Position numbers and translations under genes: made by a program
Notes under the pieces: model-generated
The model's input: the letters and a program-made list of their open reading frames with translations, nothing else
Told to the model about the DNA's origin: nothing
The model's database searches: none
In this document: one piece after another, positions 25,105-34,713 of the stretch
Position numbering within the stretch: the first letter of the stretch is position 1
Layout: every line of letters starts with the position of its first letter
NCBI GenBank assembly: GCA_046294265.1
Contig: JBKBKC010000003.1
Coordinates: 248,001 to 312,000, forward strand
Origin: JBKBKC01 sp046294265
GTDB taxonomy: Bacteria; Pseudomonadota; Alphaproteobacteria; Rhodobacterales; Rhodobacteraceae
DNA: 64,000 nucleotides
Reading direction: 5' to 3'

Positions 25105-26787
25105 ATGTGCGCCAAAGCATCCATGGAAGAATTCGAAGCCCTCTTGAACGAGAGCCTCGAGATTGACACCCCCCAGGAAGGGACGGTGGTCAAGGGCCGC
25201 GTCATCGCCATCGAGGCGGGACAGGCCATCATCGACGTCGGCTACAAGATGGAAGGCCGCGTTGATCTGAAGGAATTTGCCGGACCGGGCGAAACTGCCG
25301 ACATCGCCGTGGGCGATGAGGTGGAGGTCTATCTGGACCGCGTGGAAAACGCCCGCGGAGAAGCGCAGATCAGCCGCGAGAAGGCCAAGCGTGAAGAGGC
25401 CTGGGACCGGCTTGAGAAGGCCTATGCCAACGAGACGCGCGTTGACGGCGCGATCTTCGGCCGGGTCAAGGGCGGGTTCACCGTCGATCTGGGCGGCGCC
25501 GTGGCCTTCCTGCCCGGCAGCCAGGTCGATGTGCGCCCCGTGCGCGACGCAGGCCCCCTGATGGGCATGAAACAGCCCTTCCAGATCCTCAAGATGGACC
25601 GCCGCCGTGGCAACATCGTGGTGTCGCGCCGCGCGATCCTGGAGGAGTCCCGCGCCGAGCAGCGCGCCGAGGTGATCGGCAACCTGCACGAGGGTCAGGC
25701 GATCGACGGGGTGGTCAAGAACATCACCGAATACGGGGCCTTCGTGGACCTGGGTGGTGTGGACGGCCTTCTGCACGTCACCGACATGGCCTGGCGCCGG
25801 GTGAACCACCCGTCCGAGATCCTCTCCATCGGCGAGACGGTCAAGGTGCAGGTCATCAAGATCAACAAGGAAACCCACCGCATCAGCCTTGGGATGAAGC
25901 AGCTCCAGTCCGATCCGTGGGATGCCGTGGAAACGATGTATCCGTTGGGATCCGTCCACAAGGGGCGCGTCACCAACATAACCGACTACGGCGCCTTCGT
26001 GGAGCTGGAGGCGGGGGTCGAGGGCCTGGTCCATGTGTCGGAAATGTCCTGGACCAAGAAGAACGTGCACCCCGGCAAAATCGTCTCCACCTCGCAAGAG
26101 GTCGAGGTCATGGTGCTGGAGATCGACAGCGCCAAGCGTCGGGTCAGCCTCGGCCTGAAGCAGACCATGCGCAACCCGTGGGAAGTGTTCGCCGAAACCC
26201 ACCCCGTTGGCACCGCCATCGAGGGCGAGGTCAAGAACATCACCGAATTCGGGCTGTTTGTGGGTCTGGATGGCGACATCGACGGGATGGTTCACCTCTC
26301 GGACCTGTCCTGGGACCAGCGTGGCGAAGAGGCGATCCAGAACTACCGCAAGGGCGACACGGTCAAGGCCGCGGTCACCGAGGTGGACGTGGAGAAAGAG
26401 CGCATCAGCCTGTCGGTCAAGGCGCTTGGCGATGACACCTTTACCGATGCCGTCGATGGCGTGAAACGGGGTGGGATCGTTACGGTGGAGGTCACCGCGA
26501 TCGAAGAGGGCGGGATCGAGGTCGATTACAACGGCCAGAAATCCTTTATCCGCCGCAGCGACCTGAGCCGCGACCGTGCCGACCAGCGGCCCGAGCGGTT
26601 CCAGGTGGGCGACAAGGTGGATGCCCGCGTGACCAACATCGACCCCAAGACCCGCAAGCTGGGCCTGTCGATCAAGGCGCGCGAGATCGTGGAGGAAAAG
26701 GAAGCGGTAGAGCAGTATGGCTCGTCCGATTCGGGCGCGAGCCTGGGCGACATTCTGGGTGCAGCGCTCAAGGGCGACCGGAACTGA
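25105..26787 (+). CDS. rpsA: 30S ribosomal protein S1
   Basis: A 560-residue protein with six S1 RNA-binding repeats, clearest as VKNITEYGAFVDLGGVDGLLH and the near repeat TNITDYGAFVELEAGVEGLVH (each longer than quoted blocks of 20 plus one residue), then VKNITEFGLFVGLDGDIDG. It delivers mRNA to the 30S subunit. The ATG at 25105 gives MCAKASMEEFEALLNES, the standard alphaproteobacterial start, 11 bases after AAGGA. It heads the conserved rpsA-ihfB-lapA-trpF stretch. Confidence 0.96.
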   Translation: MCAKASMEEFEALLNESLEIDTPQEGTVVKGRVIAIEAGQAIIDVGYKMEGRVDLKEFAGPGETADIAVGDEVEVYLDRVENARGEAQISREKAKREEAWDRLEKAYANETRVDGAIFGRVKGGFTVDLGGAVAFLPGSQVDVRPVRDAGPLMGMKQPFQILKMDRRRGNIVVSRRAILEESRAEQRAEVIGNLHEGQAIDGVVKNITEYGAFVDLGGVDGLLHVTDMAWRRVNHPSEILSIGETVKVQVIKINKETHRISLGMKQLQSDPWDAVETMYPLGSVHKGRVTNITDYGAFVELEAGVEGLVHVSEMSWTKKNVHPGKIVSTSQEVEVMVLEIDSAKRRVSLGLKQTMRNPWEVFAETHPVGTAIEGEVKNITEFGLFVGLDGDIDGMVHLSDLSWDQRGEEAIQNYRKGDTVKAAVTEVDVEKERISLSVKALGDDTFTDAVDGVKRGGIVTVEVTAIEEGGIEVDYNGQKSFIRRSDLSRDRADQRPERFQVGDKVDARVTNIDPKTRKLGLSIKAREIVEEKEAVEQYGSSDSGASLGDILGAALKGDRN

Positions 26788-26805
26788 TCCTGCGGTAGAA
26801 TGCGA

Positions 26806-26836
26806 GGGGGGCCCCCGGGGTTGGCGGGGCCCCCAC
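26806..26836 (+). terminator. GC hairpin after rpsA
   Basis: GGGGGCCCC (26807-26815) pairs with GGGGCCCCC (26826-26834) around a 10-base loop, 19 bases after the rpsA stop. There is no T-run, so this may be a processing or pause hairpin rather than a classical terminator. Confidence 0.5.
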
Positions 26837-26961
26837 CCGGTTACGGCCCGCGTGTTGTGAAGCCCCGGTTTTCCTGTTTGTGCGGTCAGAATTTTTGCCT
26901 ATAGTCTGTCCACAATAACAACGGAGGCGTAGGTGAACGCTGTCCGAACGGGGGATACTGC

Positions 26962-27243
26962 ATGATCCGTTCTGAACTTATCCAAAAGATTGCCGACGAT
27001 AATCCGCACCTCACGCAACGGCATGTGGAGCGGATCGTGAACACTGTGTTTGAAGAGATCATCGAGGCCCTGTCGCGTGGCGACCGGGTGGAACTTCGCG
27101 GGTTCGGCGCGTTTTCAGTCAAGGCGCGGGACGCGCGCATCGGCCGCAATCCCCGCACCGGCGAGGCGGTGCAGGTCGATGACAAGAAGGTGCCGTTCTT
27201 CAAGACCGGAAAGCTTTTGCGCGACCGGCTGAACGGCAAGTGA
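26962..27243 (+). CDS. ihfB: Integration host factor subunit beta
   Basis: A 93-residue DNA-bending protein of the HU/IHF family. The start MIRSELIQKIADDNPHLTQR and the tip motif GRNPRTGEAVQVDDKKVPFFK mark the beta subunit. GGGGGAT lies upstream of the ATG. Its partner ihfA is not in the window. Confidence 0.95.
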   Translation: MIRSELIQKIADDNPHLTQRHVERIVNTVFEEIIEALSRGDRVELRGFGAFSVKARDARIGRNPRTGEAVQVDDKKVPFFKTGKLLRDRLNGK

Positions 27244-27286
27244 AACGGGGCCACCCGACGGGCGGTCCGGGCAAGGGTGGAATGTG

Positions 27287-27646
27287 ATGATCCGGTATGT
27301 GAAATACCTGTTTCTGGCGCTGCTGGCGGCGACGCTGGTGATTGTGGCCTTGGCGAACCGCGACCCCGTGACGCTGCGCGCGCTGCCGACCGATCTGGCG
27401 GCCGTGGCTGGAGTGGACTGGTCCATCGAGTTGCCGCTGTTCCTCGTGATCTTTGGCGGGCTGGCGGGCGGGCTGATGATCGGCTTCCTGTGGGAATGGC
27501 TGCGTGAAATGAAGCACCGCAGCATCGCCAGCCGGAAAATCCGCGAGGTGTCGGTGCTGGAGCGCGAGCTGGCGTCCCTGCGCGACGCCAAGGGTGCCCC
27601 GGCCGATGACGTTCTGGCCCTGATGGACCGGCGCAAGGCGTCCTGA
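27287..27646 (+). CDS. LapA-domain inner-membrane protein
   Basis: A 119-residue protein with two membrane helices (about residues 5-25 and 45-68) and a cytosolic basic/coiled C-terminal part, the layout of DUF1049/LapA proteins. The ATG at 27287 follows an in-frame GTG at 27284. Its stop is 3 bases from trpF. LapA proteins support lipopolysaccharide assembly in enterics; the role here is inferred from the family. Confidence 0.83.
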   Translation: MIRYVKYLFLALLAATLVIVALANRDPVTLRALPTDLAAVAGVDWSIELPLFLVIFGGLAGGLMIGFLWEWLREMKHRSIASRKIREVSVLERELASLRDAKGAPADDVLALMDRRKAS

Positions 27647-27649
27647 TCC

Positions 27650-28288
27650 ATGGGCGACATCCGGGTCAAGATCTGCGGGCTGCGCAGCCCCGCGGACATG
27701 GCGGCCGTGGTGGCGGCAGGTGCGGCCTATGCCGGGTTCAACTTCTTTCCCGCCAGTCCCCGCCATGTGACGCTGGCCCTGGCGCGTGACGTGGCATTGG
27801 CCGCTCCTCCCGGTCTGGCCAAGGTGGCGCTGGTGGTCGATGCCGATGACTCGGCGCTGGATGCCATCGTCGAGGGCGTGCCGCTGGATATGCTGCAACT
27901 GCACGGCCACGAGACGCCCGACCGCGTTGCCGAGGTGCGCGCCCGCTATGGCCTGCCGGTGATGAAGGTTCTGGGCGTGGCGGATGAGGGAGATCTGGCC
28001 GCACTGATGGACTATTCCTTGGTCGCGGACCAGCTCTTGATCGACGCCAAGCCGCCAAGGGGGGCGGTGCTGCCGGGCGGCAATGGCCTGACCTTCGACT
28101 GGCGGCTTCTGGTGGGGCGCAAGTGGTTACGTCCCTGGATGCTCGCCGGGGGCCTGACGGCGGGCAACGTGGCCGAGGCGGTGCGGCTGACCGGGGCGCG
28201 GCAGGTCGATGTGGCCTCGGGCGTGGAAAGCGCGCCGGGGGTCAAGGATCCCGCGCGCATCGTGGCCTTTGTGGCCGCCGCAGGCTAG
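27650..28288 (+). CDS. trpF: Phosphoribosylanthranilate isomerase
   Basis: A 212-residue TIM barrel catalysing the third step of tryptophan synthesis. The catalytic start VKICGLRSPADM carries the cysteine. Other signatures are GFNFFPASPRHV, MLQLHGHETPD and the phosphate-binding C-terminal LAGGLTAGNVAEAV and VDVASGVESAPGVKD. It is separated from trpB by one reverse gene. Confidence 0.94.
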   Translation: MGDIRVKICGLRSPADMAAVVAAGAAYAGFNFFPASPRHVTLALARDVALAAPPGLAKVALVVDADDSALDAIVEGVPLDMLQLHGHETPDRVAEVRARYGLPVMKVLGVADEGDLAALMDYSLVADQLLIDAKPPRGAVLPGGNGLTFDWRLLVGRKWLRPWMLAGGLTAGNVAEAVRLTGARQVDVASGVESAPGVKDPARIVAFVAAAG

Positions 28289-28383
28289 GGCCGAAATGGA
28301 CGGCAGACGCCCCGAAAGACGCCCGCCGCCAACCGCTTACTGAACAAAACAGGCAACTCGCTACGTCGAGACCTGCCTTCGGC

Positions 28384-29163
28384 TTACATGGCGGGCAGGA
28401 TGGTCAGGTCGCGGATCGGCTGATCCGTGCCGGTGATGGTCCATGACGCGGTGACGGCCCCGGTGGTCAGGTCCACGGTGTGCAGGCCCCCCATCGCGGC
28501 CAGCCAGGCGGTGTTGGTGCCGTCGGTGCCGGTGCCCACGTCAAAGGCGACCGGGCCGGTCAGCGCCACGCCGAGCGAACCGATGGTCTTGTTGGTGCCG
28601 TCATTGGGCTTGGTTTGCTGGAGCAGCGCCGAAAGGCCGGTGTCGATGTTGTACATTGCGGTGGCGTCGGGCTTGCCCAGGTTGTTGATATAGGCGGTCG
28701 CGGCCACCATAGGTGCGGCCATCGCATTGGTATCGCCCGCCTCCCAGTTCAGCGCGCCGTCCACGGTCGCCTCGCCGGTGTCCATGTTGATGCGGTGGTT
28801 CACCGTGCCGGACATGAAGCGCAGCCGGTCCGCCGCCGGATTCACGTCGACGATGACGGGCGTGCCCTCGATCACCGGCAGCATGGCGGACATCTTCGAC
28901 AACTCTGTGGTGGCGCCCGTCATCGGATTGATCTGCACGATAGCCTGATCATCGGTTACACCGATCACGGTCATGTTGCCCGCGCGGTAGTCGATGCCCA
29001 ACAGGCGCGTCACACCCTGAACCTCCACCGTGCTTGTCACCGTGGCCGTGGCGGTGTCGATCATCAGCAGCGTGCGGTCGCCGGTGAGGCCGAGAGCGGT
29101 CTCGGCTATCGCGGGGGCGGCAAGTGCGGTTGTGGCGAACAGGGCGGCAATAAAACGTGTCAT
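28384..29163 (-). CDS. DUF4394 secreted protein
   Basis: A 259-residue exported protein: signal peptide FIAALFATTALAAPAIAE, then a beta-propeller-like sequence with repeated strands. TLLMIDTATATVTSTVEVQG, LLGIDYRAGNMTVIGV and DRLRFMSGTVNHRINMDTG match the DUF4394 pattern. GGAG lies upstream of the ATG. It interrupts the trpF-trpB order on the opposite strand. Function unknown. Confidence 0.8.
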   Translation of the reverse strand: MTRFIAALFATTALAAPAIAETALGLTGDRTLLMIDTATATVTSTVEVQGVTRLLGIDYRAGNMTVIGVTDDQAIVQINPMTGATTELSKMSAMLPVIEGTPVIVDVNPAADRLRFMSGTVNHRINMDTGEATVDGALNWEAGDTNAMAAPMVAATAYINNLGKPDATAMYNIDTGLSALLQQTKPNDGTNKTIGSLGVALTGPVAFDVGTGTDGTNTAWLAAMGGLHTVDLTTGAVTASWTITGTDQPIRDLTILPAM

Positions 29164-29344
29164 GTGTCACTCCATGATGTGGCCCCGGGTGCGGGGCCTT
29201 TTCACGCAAGCAACAACGAAGTCCCGACCGGGGAAGTTTCGCCGTCACCGATCACGACGCCGTCATCCGCGCAGGATGGTCGCAGCCGCTTTACCGCGCC
29301 GGGGCAGGGCGCTACACCAAGGCGCAGACCAGAGAGGACGCGCC

Positions 29345-30577
29345 ATGCCCGATGACCGCATCAACAGCTACCGCACGGGGCCAGACGAGCAGGGCCGTTT
29401 TGGCATCTACGGCGGGCGCTTTGTCAGCGAGACGCTGATGCCGCTGATCCTGGAACTGCAAGAGCGCTATGAATTCGCCAAAACCGACCCGGCCTTCTGG
29501 GACGAGATGGACTGGCTGTGGAAGCATTACGTGGGCCGCCCCAGCCCCTTGTATTTCGCCGAGCGGATGACCGACCACCTGGGCGGCGCCAAGATCTACA
29601 TGAAGCGGGACGAGTTGAACCATACCGGCGCGCACAAGATCAACAACGTGCTGGGGCAGATCATCCTTGCGCGCCGCATGGGCAAGACGCGGATCATCGC
29701 GGAAACCGGCGCAGGCCAGCACGGGGTGGCCACGGCCACCGTCTGCGCCAAGTTCGGTCTGAAATGCGTGGTCTACATGGGCGCGCATGATGTGGAACGG
29801 CAGGCGCCCAACGTGTTCCGGATGCGCCTGCTGGGGGCCGAGGTGGTGCCTGTCACCTCGGGGCGCGGCACGCTGAAGGATGCGATGAACGACGCGCTGC
29901 GCGACTGGGTGACCAACGTGCGCGATACGTTCTACTGCATCGGCACGGTGGCGGGGCCGCATCCCTATCCGGCGATGGTGCGCGATTTCCAGTCGATCAT
30001 CGGCAAGGAAGTGCGCTGGCAACTGGCCGAGCAAGAGGGTGAGGGGCGCCTGCCCGACACCGTGATCGCGGCCATCGGCGGCGGGTCGAACGCGATGGGG
30101 CTTTTCCACCCGTTCCTTGACGATCCATCGGTGCGCATCATCGGGGTGGAGGCTGGCGGCAAGGGTGTCGATGACCGGATGCAGCATTGCGCATCCCTCA
30201 CCGGCGGGCGGCCCGGCGTGCTGCACGGCAACCGCACCTATCTTTTGCAGGACCCGGACGGGCAGATTCTCGAAGGCTTCAGTATCTCGGCCGGCCTCGA
30301 CTATCCCGGCATCGGCCCCGAACATGCCTGGCTGCACGACACGGGGCGCGCCGAATACGTCAGCATCACCGACGCCGAGGCGCTGGAGGCATTCCAGCTT
30401 TGCTGCGCGCTGGAGGGGATCATCCCGGCGCTGGAGCCGAGCCATGCGCTCGCCCATGTCATGAAGATCGCGCCGGGGCTGCCGCGCGACCATATCATCG
30501 TGATGAACATGTGCGGGCGCGGCGACAAGGACATCTTCACCGTGGCGAAGCACCTCGGGTTTGACATGAAGGTGTAG
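29345..30577 (+). CDS. trpB: Tryptophan synthase beta chain
   Basis: A 410-residue PLP enzyme joining indole and serine. The PLP lysine is in HTGAHKINNVLGQI. The ETGAGQHGVATATVCAKFGL and IGGGSNAMGLFHPF motifs bind substrate and the PLP phosphate. The ATG at 29345 gives the standard length. trpA is not adjacent within the window. Confidence 0.96.
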   Translation: MPDDRINSYRTGPDEQGRFGIYGGRFVSETLMPLILELQERYEFAKTDPAFWDEMDWLWKHYVGRPSPLYFAERMTDHLGGAKIYMKRDELNHTGAHKINNVLGQIILARRMGKTRIIAETGAGQHGVATATVCAKFGLKCVVYMGAHDVERQAPNVFRMRLLGAEVVPVTSGRGTLKDAMNDALRDWVTNVRDTFYCIGTVAGPHPYPAMVRDFQSIIGKEVRWQLAEQEGEGRLPDTVIAAIGGGSNAMGLFHPFLDDPSVRIIGVEAGGKGVDDRMQHCASLTGGRPGVLHGNRTYLLQDPDGQILEGFSISAGLDYPGIGPEHAWLHDTGRAEYVSITDAEALEAFQLCCALEGIIPALEPSHALAHVMKIAPGLPRDHIIVMNMCGRGDKDIFTVAKHLGFDMKV

Positions 30578-30588
30578 GGCAGGGGCCC

Positions 30589-30963
30589 CTACTCCGCCTC
30601 GACCGCGTGTTCGCGCAGCACGTCCAGCGGCACAACGTCCAGCGTGCGCGCATGGGTGGCGGCCAACCGCACGCGTGGGGCTGCCCCCTCGTCATGCGCC
30701 TGAAGGAACCGACCCGCGCACAGGCACCAGCGGTCGCCCGGCTTGAGGCCCGCAAAGCCATATTCGGGACGCGGGGTGGACAGGTCGTTCCCCAGATACT
30801 TCGACAGCGCCAGAAACTCGGACGTCATCAGGGCGCAGACGGTGTGCAGCCCGCGGTCCGCAGGGCCGGTGTCACAACAGCCGTTGCGGAAAAAGCCGGT
30901 CAGGGGGGCAGTCGAGCAGGGCTCCAGCGGCCCGCCCAGCACGTTCAGCGAAGGTTCCTTCAT
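30589..30963 (-). CDS. DUF2237 family protein
   Basis: A 124-residue protein with the DUF2237 pattern: NVLGGPLEPCSTAPLTGFFR, RNGCCDTGPADRGLHTVCA, SKYLGNDLSTPRPEYGFAGL and PGDRWCLCAGR. Several conserved cysteines are present. AGGAGAT precedes the ATG. It is convergent with trpB with only 11 bases between stops. Function unknown. Confidence 0.85.
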   Translation of the reverse strand: MKEPSLNVLGGPLEPCSTAPLTGFFRNGCCDTGPADRGLHTVCALMTSEFLALSKYLGNDLSTPRPEYGFAGLKPGDRWCLCAGRFLQAHDEGAAPRVRLAATHARTLDVVPLDVLREHAVEAE

Positions 30964-31022
30964 GGTGTGATCTCCTTTCAGCCTACCCTAGCGGCGGGGC
31001 GCGGAAAGTCGATGGCGGCGCG

Positions 31023-32168
31023 TCAGCGCAGCCTTGCGGCGATGGCGCGGAACATGGCCACATTGCCGATGTCCACCCCGGCCTCGCGGAACTCCCGGTC
31101 GGCGGCATTCACCGCGATGACCACACCCGCCGCACGGTTGGCGTAGATGTGTTGCCCGTAAATCCCCTGCGCCAGGAACTCGCCGGGTTCGGACCCCTTA
31201 GGGATCCACCACTGATAGCCGTAGCCCATCGCCCCTTCCGCCGTGGGCGCCTGCCGCGTGGTCGAGGCGACGGCCCATTCCTCGGGCACGATCCCGCGGC
31301 CGTTTTCCAGCATCAGCTGGCCAAAGCGCGCATAGTCGCGCGTGGTCAGGTTCAGCCCGCCCAGAACGAAGGGCTCGCCATAGCCATCGGTCAGGAAATA
31401 CCCCGGCGCCTCCAGCCCCATCGGCCCGGTCAGCCGCTCGGCCATCAGGTCCACCAGGTCCCGCCCCGTCGCTCCGCGCAGGACCATCCCCAGCACATGC
31501 GTATCGATCGAGACATATTGCCAGCGCACACCCGGCGCGGCCTCTCGCGCGCGCAGGCCTGCGGCAAAGCCGTCCATCGACCGGCCAAGCGCAAGAACCC
31601 GGCCCATCCGGTTGATGTCGCTGCGAAAGGCCTGGTAATCCTCATCGAACTGGACGCCTGATGTCATGGTCAGCAGGTGGCGCACCGTCACGCCGTCATA
31701 GACGCTGCCGATCAGGGCAGGGGCGTATTTGGTGGCCGGGTCATCCAGGCTGTCGATGGCCCCTTCCTCCAGCAGGATCCCGAACAGGGCAGACAGCAGG
31801 CTTTTCGCCAGCGACCATGAGATGCGCCGGTCGGCGGCCGTGGTGCCCAGGTGATAGCTGTCATGCACAATCTGCCCGTCCTTGAGCACGACAAGCGCCG
31901 TGACGCTGCGGGCGGCGATCCAGGCGGCAAGGTCGGGCGTCACCTCCATCGCGGGGCCGGGGGGCAGGGGGCGCGGCGGGGTGCTCCCCCGGGGCAGCAG
32001 GCGGGTCAGGAAGGCGCGGTCCATCGTGCTGAAATTCCCGACGATCCGTCCCGCGTCGAAGAGGGTCAGCACCGCCTGCAACCGCCCGATCTCGGCCCGC
32101 TTCCACAGCGCGAGGCCACCGAGCAGCAGCAGGAACACGGCCAGGGACAGAAGGATGCGTCGCAGCAT
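31023..32168 (-). CDS. Serine hydrolase, beta-lactamase/penicillin-binding class C fold
   Basis: About 381 residues with an N-terminal membrane anchor (LLSLAVFLLLLGGLALW). The nucleophile motif S-x-x-K is SLAK in RRISWSLAKSLLSALFG. The second motif appears as YVS in QYVSIDTHVLGMVLRG, and the third region is GIYGQHIYANRAAGVV. This suggests a periplasmic esterase or carboxypeptidase-like enzyme. ATG 32168 is preferred over an upstream start that would bury the anchor. It lies downstream of pth and DUF2332 on the same strand. Confidence 0.8.
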   Translation of the reverse strand: MLRRILLSLAVFLLLLGGLALWKRAEIGRLQAVLTLFDAGRIVGNFSTMDRAFLTRLLPRGSTPPRPLPPGPAMEVTPDLAAWIAARSVTALVVLKDGQIVHDSYHLGTTAADRRISWSLAKSLLSALFGILLEEGAIDSLDDPATKYAPALIGSVYDGVTVRHLLTMTSGVQFDEDYQAFRSDINRMGRVLALGRSMDGFAAGLRAREAAPGVRWQYVSIDTHVLGMVLRGATGRDLVDLMAERLTGPMGLEAPGYFLTDGYGEPFVLGGLNLTTRDYARFGQLMLENGRGIVPEEWAVASTTRQAPTAEGAMGYGYQWWIPKGSEPGEFLAQGIYGQHIYANRAAGVVIAVNAADREFREAGVDIGNVAMFRAIAARLR

Positions 32169-32241
32169 GGGGGGGCCTTTCGGTGGGTCCGTCGCCCCCA
32201 TGCACCATGGCAGGGCCGCGCCCTGCAACCCGGTTCTGCCG

Positions 32242-33270
32242 CTAGGGCGCGCGCCAGTCGATCCAGCGGCCGTGGAAATCCGCCCGCCCCAGCGGGACCA
32301 CCCCGCCGCCCGACCAGAGCGTGAGGGTCAGCGCCGCGCCCTCGCCTGCCCCGTCCGCCTCCATCGAGACCCGCGCCAGTGGCGCATCGGCGGTGGCGCG
32401 GGCGCCGGCGGCGGCGATCAGCGCCTCGCCCCGCGCCTGCGTGGCGGTCGAGAAATATTGCCAGGCGACGGTGTGCTGGATGAGGTGCAGACGGCCGGGG
32501 TAGAGGGTGGCTAGGCGCCGCGCCAGCCAGTCTACAGCATCGGCGCGGATCACGGGCGGGCGAAGGCGCGCGGCCTCATCCGCAGCAAGGGCGGTGCGGG
32601 CCAGCCGGTCAGGCTGGTCAGCCCAGACATAGGCCATCAGGCGAATCCGGTCGGCCTGTGGATCAACCGGGGCGATGTCGGCCCCCGCGCGGTCTGCGAT
32701 CACCACAGGGGCCGGGGCGGGCGGGGCCAGCCCGCGCCAGTCGGGGGCAAGGCGCAACACCGGGTCGGGCGGGCCATAGCTCGCGCCGGGCACCTCCAGC
32801 GCATAACGGTCCCATATCAGGTTGAGGCCCGCGCTCGCCCCCGCCTCGCTGAGGACCAGCGGCAGGGGGTGGCGGGCCTGCAGCCACTGCGCCGCCACGA
32901 TCAGCGCGGCCGAGCGGCGCACTTCGTTCGTCTGGGGCGGGCTGTCCAGCCAGCCGTGCAGAAAGGCATCGTGGCGCGCGATGGCTGCCAGCGCGGCCGC
33001 AACGGGGTCGCCCGCCGCATAGGCCGCGGCCAGCCCCGCATCCCGCCCCGACAGCACCAGCGCATGCAGCCCCCCGGCCAGCCGCAGGGTAACCGAATCG
33101 CCACGCGAGGATGGCTCCCCCGGCCAGCCGAGGATGCGCGCGCCCGTGGCGGTGTCGGATGTCAGCCCCTCGGCCAACCCCTCCAGCAGCCGGGCGGTCA
33201 GGGGCGACCCCAGCGCCGCGCAGGACCGCGCCTGATCTTGGAACGCGGCGCGCAACTTGTCGGCGGTCAC
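32242..33270 (-). CDS. DUF2332 family protein
   Basis: A 342-residue protein with the DUF2332 features: GSPLTARLLEGLAEG, LRLAGGLHALVLSGRDAGL, a conserved QTNEVRRSAAL, and the glycine-rich SEAGASAGLNLIWDRYA. The last resembles a SAM-binding motif, but no activity is known. It starts at a GTG whose bases overlap the pth stop (GTGA), so translation is probably coupled to pth. Confidence 0.8.
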   Translation of the reverse strand: MTADKLRAAFQDQARSCAALGSPLTARLLEGLAEGLTSDTATGARILGWPGEPSSRGDSVTLRLAGGLHALVLSGRDAGLAAAYAAGDPVAAALAAIARHDAFLHGWLDSPPQTNEVRRSAALIVAAQWLQARHPLPLVLSEAGASAGLNLIWDRYALEVPGASYGPPDPVLRLAPDWRGLAPPAPAPVVIADRAGADIAPVDPQADRIRLMAYVWADQPDRLARTALAADEAARLRPPVIRADAVDWLARRLATLYPGRLHLIQHTVAWQYFSTATQARGEALIAAAGARATADAPLARVSMEADGAGEGAALTLTLWSGGGVVPLGRADFHGRWIDWRAP

Positions 33271-33947
33271 CGGAACCGGTCCATCAGGCGCTGCAGGGGG
33301 GATTTGGGGTCTGGTTCAGGTTCCGGCTTGGCCTTTGCCGTTGGGGCTGCAGGCGCCTTGGCCCCCGTCGAGGGGCGCGGCGGGGCCGTGCGCAGCGCCA
33401 CCGCGTTCAAAAACCGCGCCCCATCCCCCGCCGCCAGTGCCTCGGCCCCCTCGGACACGCCGCGCAGCACATCCTCCAGCCAGTCGCCATCCGCCTTGGC
33501 GAAATCGTGCAGCACATAGCCCGCCACCGCATCCTTGTGCCCCGGATGCCCGATCCCCATGCGCACCCGGCCATAAGCCTCGCCGATATGCGCATGGATC
33601 GAGCGTAGGCCATTGTGCCCCGCATGACCGCCGCCCTGCTTCACGCGCAGCTTGCCGGGCGCGAGGTCGAGCTCATCGTGAAAGACCGTGATGTCGGCGG
33701 GGGTCAGCTTCCAGAACCGCATCGCCTCGCCCACAGCCTCGCCGGAGAGGTTCATGAACGTGTCGGGCTTCAGGAGCGCCACCTTCACCTCGCCCAGCCG
33801 CCCCTCGGCCACATGCCCCTTGAACGCCCGCCGCCAGGGCGCAAAGCCATGGTCGGCGGCGATGCGGTCCACCGCCATGAACCCGATGTTGTGCCGGTTG
33901 CCCGCGTATTTCGCGCCCGGATTGCCAAGGCCGACCAGCAGTTTCAT
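33267..33947 (-). CDS. pth: Peptidyl-tRNA hydrolase
   Basis: A 226-residue enzyme that recycles peptidyl-tRNA. Signatures are LVGLGNPGAKYAGNRHNIGF, with the catalytic histidine in RHN, FHDELDLAPGKLRVKQGG, and GHNGLRSIHAHIG. The C-terminal ~40 residues are a Pro/Lys-rich extension (PPRPSTGAKAPAAP) beyond the usual fold. The ATG at 33947 gives the family start. In many alphaproteobacteria pth follows rplY directly; here 2.5 kb lies between. Confidence 0.94.
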   Translation of the reverse strand: MKLLVGLGNPGAKYAGNRHNIGFMAVDRIAADHGFAPWRRAFKGHVAEGRLGEVKVALLKPDTFMNLSGEAVGEAMRFWKLTPADITVFHDELDLAPGKLRVKQGGGHAGHNGLRSIHAHIGEAYGRVRMGIGHPGHKDAVAGYVLHDFAKADGDWLEDVLRGVSEGAEALAAGDGARFLNAVALRTAPPRPSTGAKAPAAPTAKAKPEPEPDPKSPLQRLMDRFR

Positions 33948-34034
33948 TTGCGCTCCGTCCGCGGGGGGTGGACAGGCCCCGCCTCGATGCCGTTTGTGGC
34001 GGTTGCGGCGGTGCCGCGCAAGGCGGCGGGTGAC

Positions 34035-34706
34035 ATGGCGCGATATACCCTGAACACGGTCGATCTGCAGCTGCCCGATACCATGGTCACGGGGCAGTTG
34101 GACCAGGCGCTGACCGCGGGCCGCTATGAGCATACCGAGGCCGAGGCGATCGGCCGCCATCTGCGGCCGCGCGACCGGTTCCTTGATCTGGGCGCGGGTG
34201 CCGGATATCTGATTTCGCTGGCCGCGCGGCTCGGGGCCGCCGGCGCGGACGGGGTCGAGGCCAATCCCGATATGGTGCCGGTCGCCACCGCGAACCTTGC
34301 GCGCAACGGCGGGGGCGGCACGGTGGTCTGGGGCGCGGTGGTGCCGGATGGCGAACCCGCCGCAACGCTGGCCTTCACGCAGCGGCGGTCGTTCTGGGCC
34401 TCGTCGCTGACCCCGCCCGCCGATGTGCAGGGCACACGAAAGGTTGAGGTGCCCGCGCTGCGGTTCGCGGAGGTGCTGGCGCGGTTCGATCCCACGGTGA
34501 TGTGCATCGACATCGAAGGCGGCGAGGCCGGGCTGATCGCAGGCCCCCTGCCGCCCGCGCTGCGGCTGATCGTGATGGAACTGCACCCCGCCGTCTATGG
34601 CGGCGCGGGGATACGGGCGGTGTTCGACGCGGCTTCAGCCCAGGGGTTCGGCTATTGCCCGGCCGGATCGAAGGGCGGGACGGTGGTGTTCCAGCGCGTG
34701 GCCTGA
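34035..34706 (+). CDS. FkbM-family methyltransferase
   Basis: About 223 residues. The SAM site is FLDLGAGAGYLISLAARLGA, then GVEANPDMVPVATANL, and the FkbM acidic motif VMCIDIEGGEAGLIAG. The start is uncertain: ATG 34035 (MARYTLNTVDLQLPD) or ATG 33987. It runs divergent to pth and convergent to the MDR gene, as part of the block separating rplY and pth. Substrate unknown, often sugars or small metabolites. Confidence 0.82.
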   Translation: MARYTLNTVDLQLPDTMVTGQLDQALTAGRYEHTEAEAIGRHLRPRDRFLDLGAGAGYLISLAARLGAAGADGVEANPDMVPVATANLARNGGGGTVVWGAVVPDGEPAATLAFTQRRSFWASSLTPPADVQGTRKVEVPALRFAEVLARFDPTVMCIDIEGGEAGLIAGPLPPALRLIVMELHPAVYGGAGIRAVFDAASAQGFGYCPAGSKGGTVVFQRVA

Positions 34707-34713
34707 GGCGGCA

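Noticed and set aside
26806..26836. Considered as a strong intrinsic terminator
   Set aside because: The hairpin is real but has no U-run, so it was kept only at moderate confidence.
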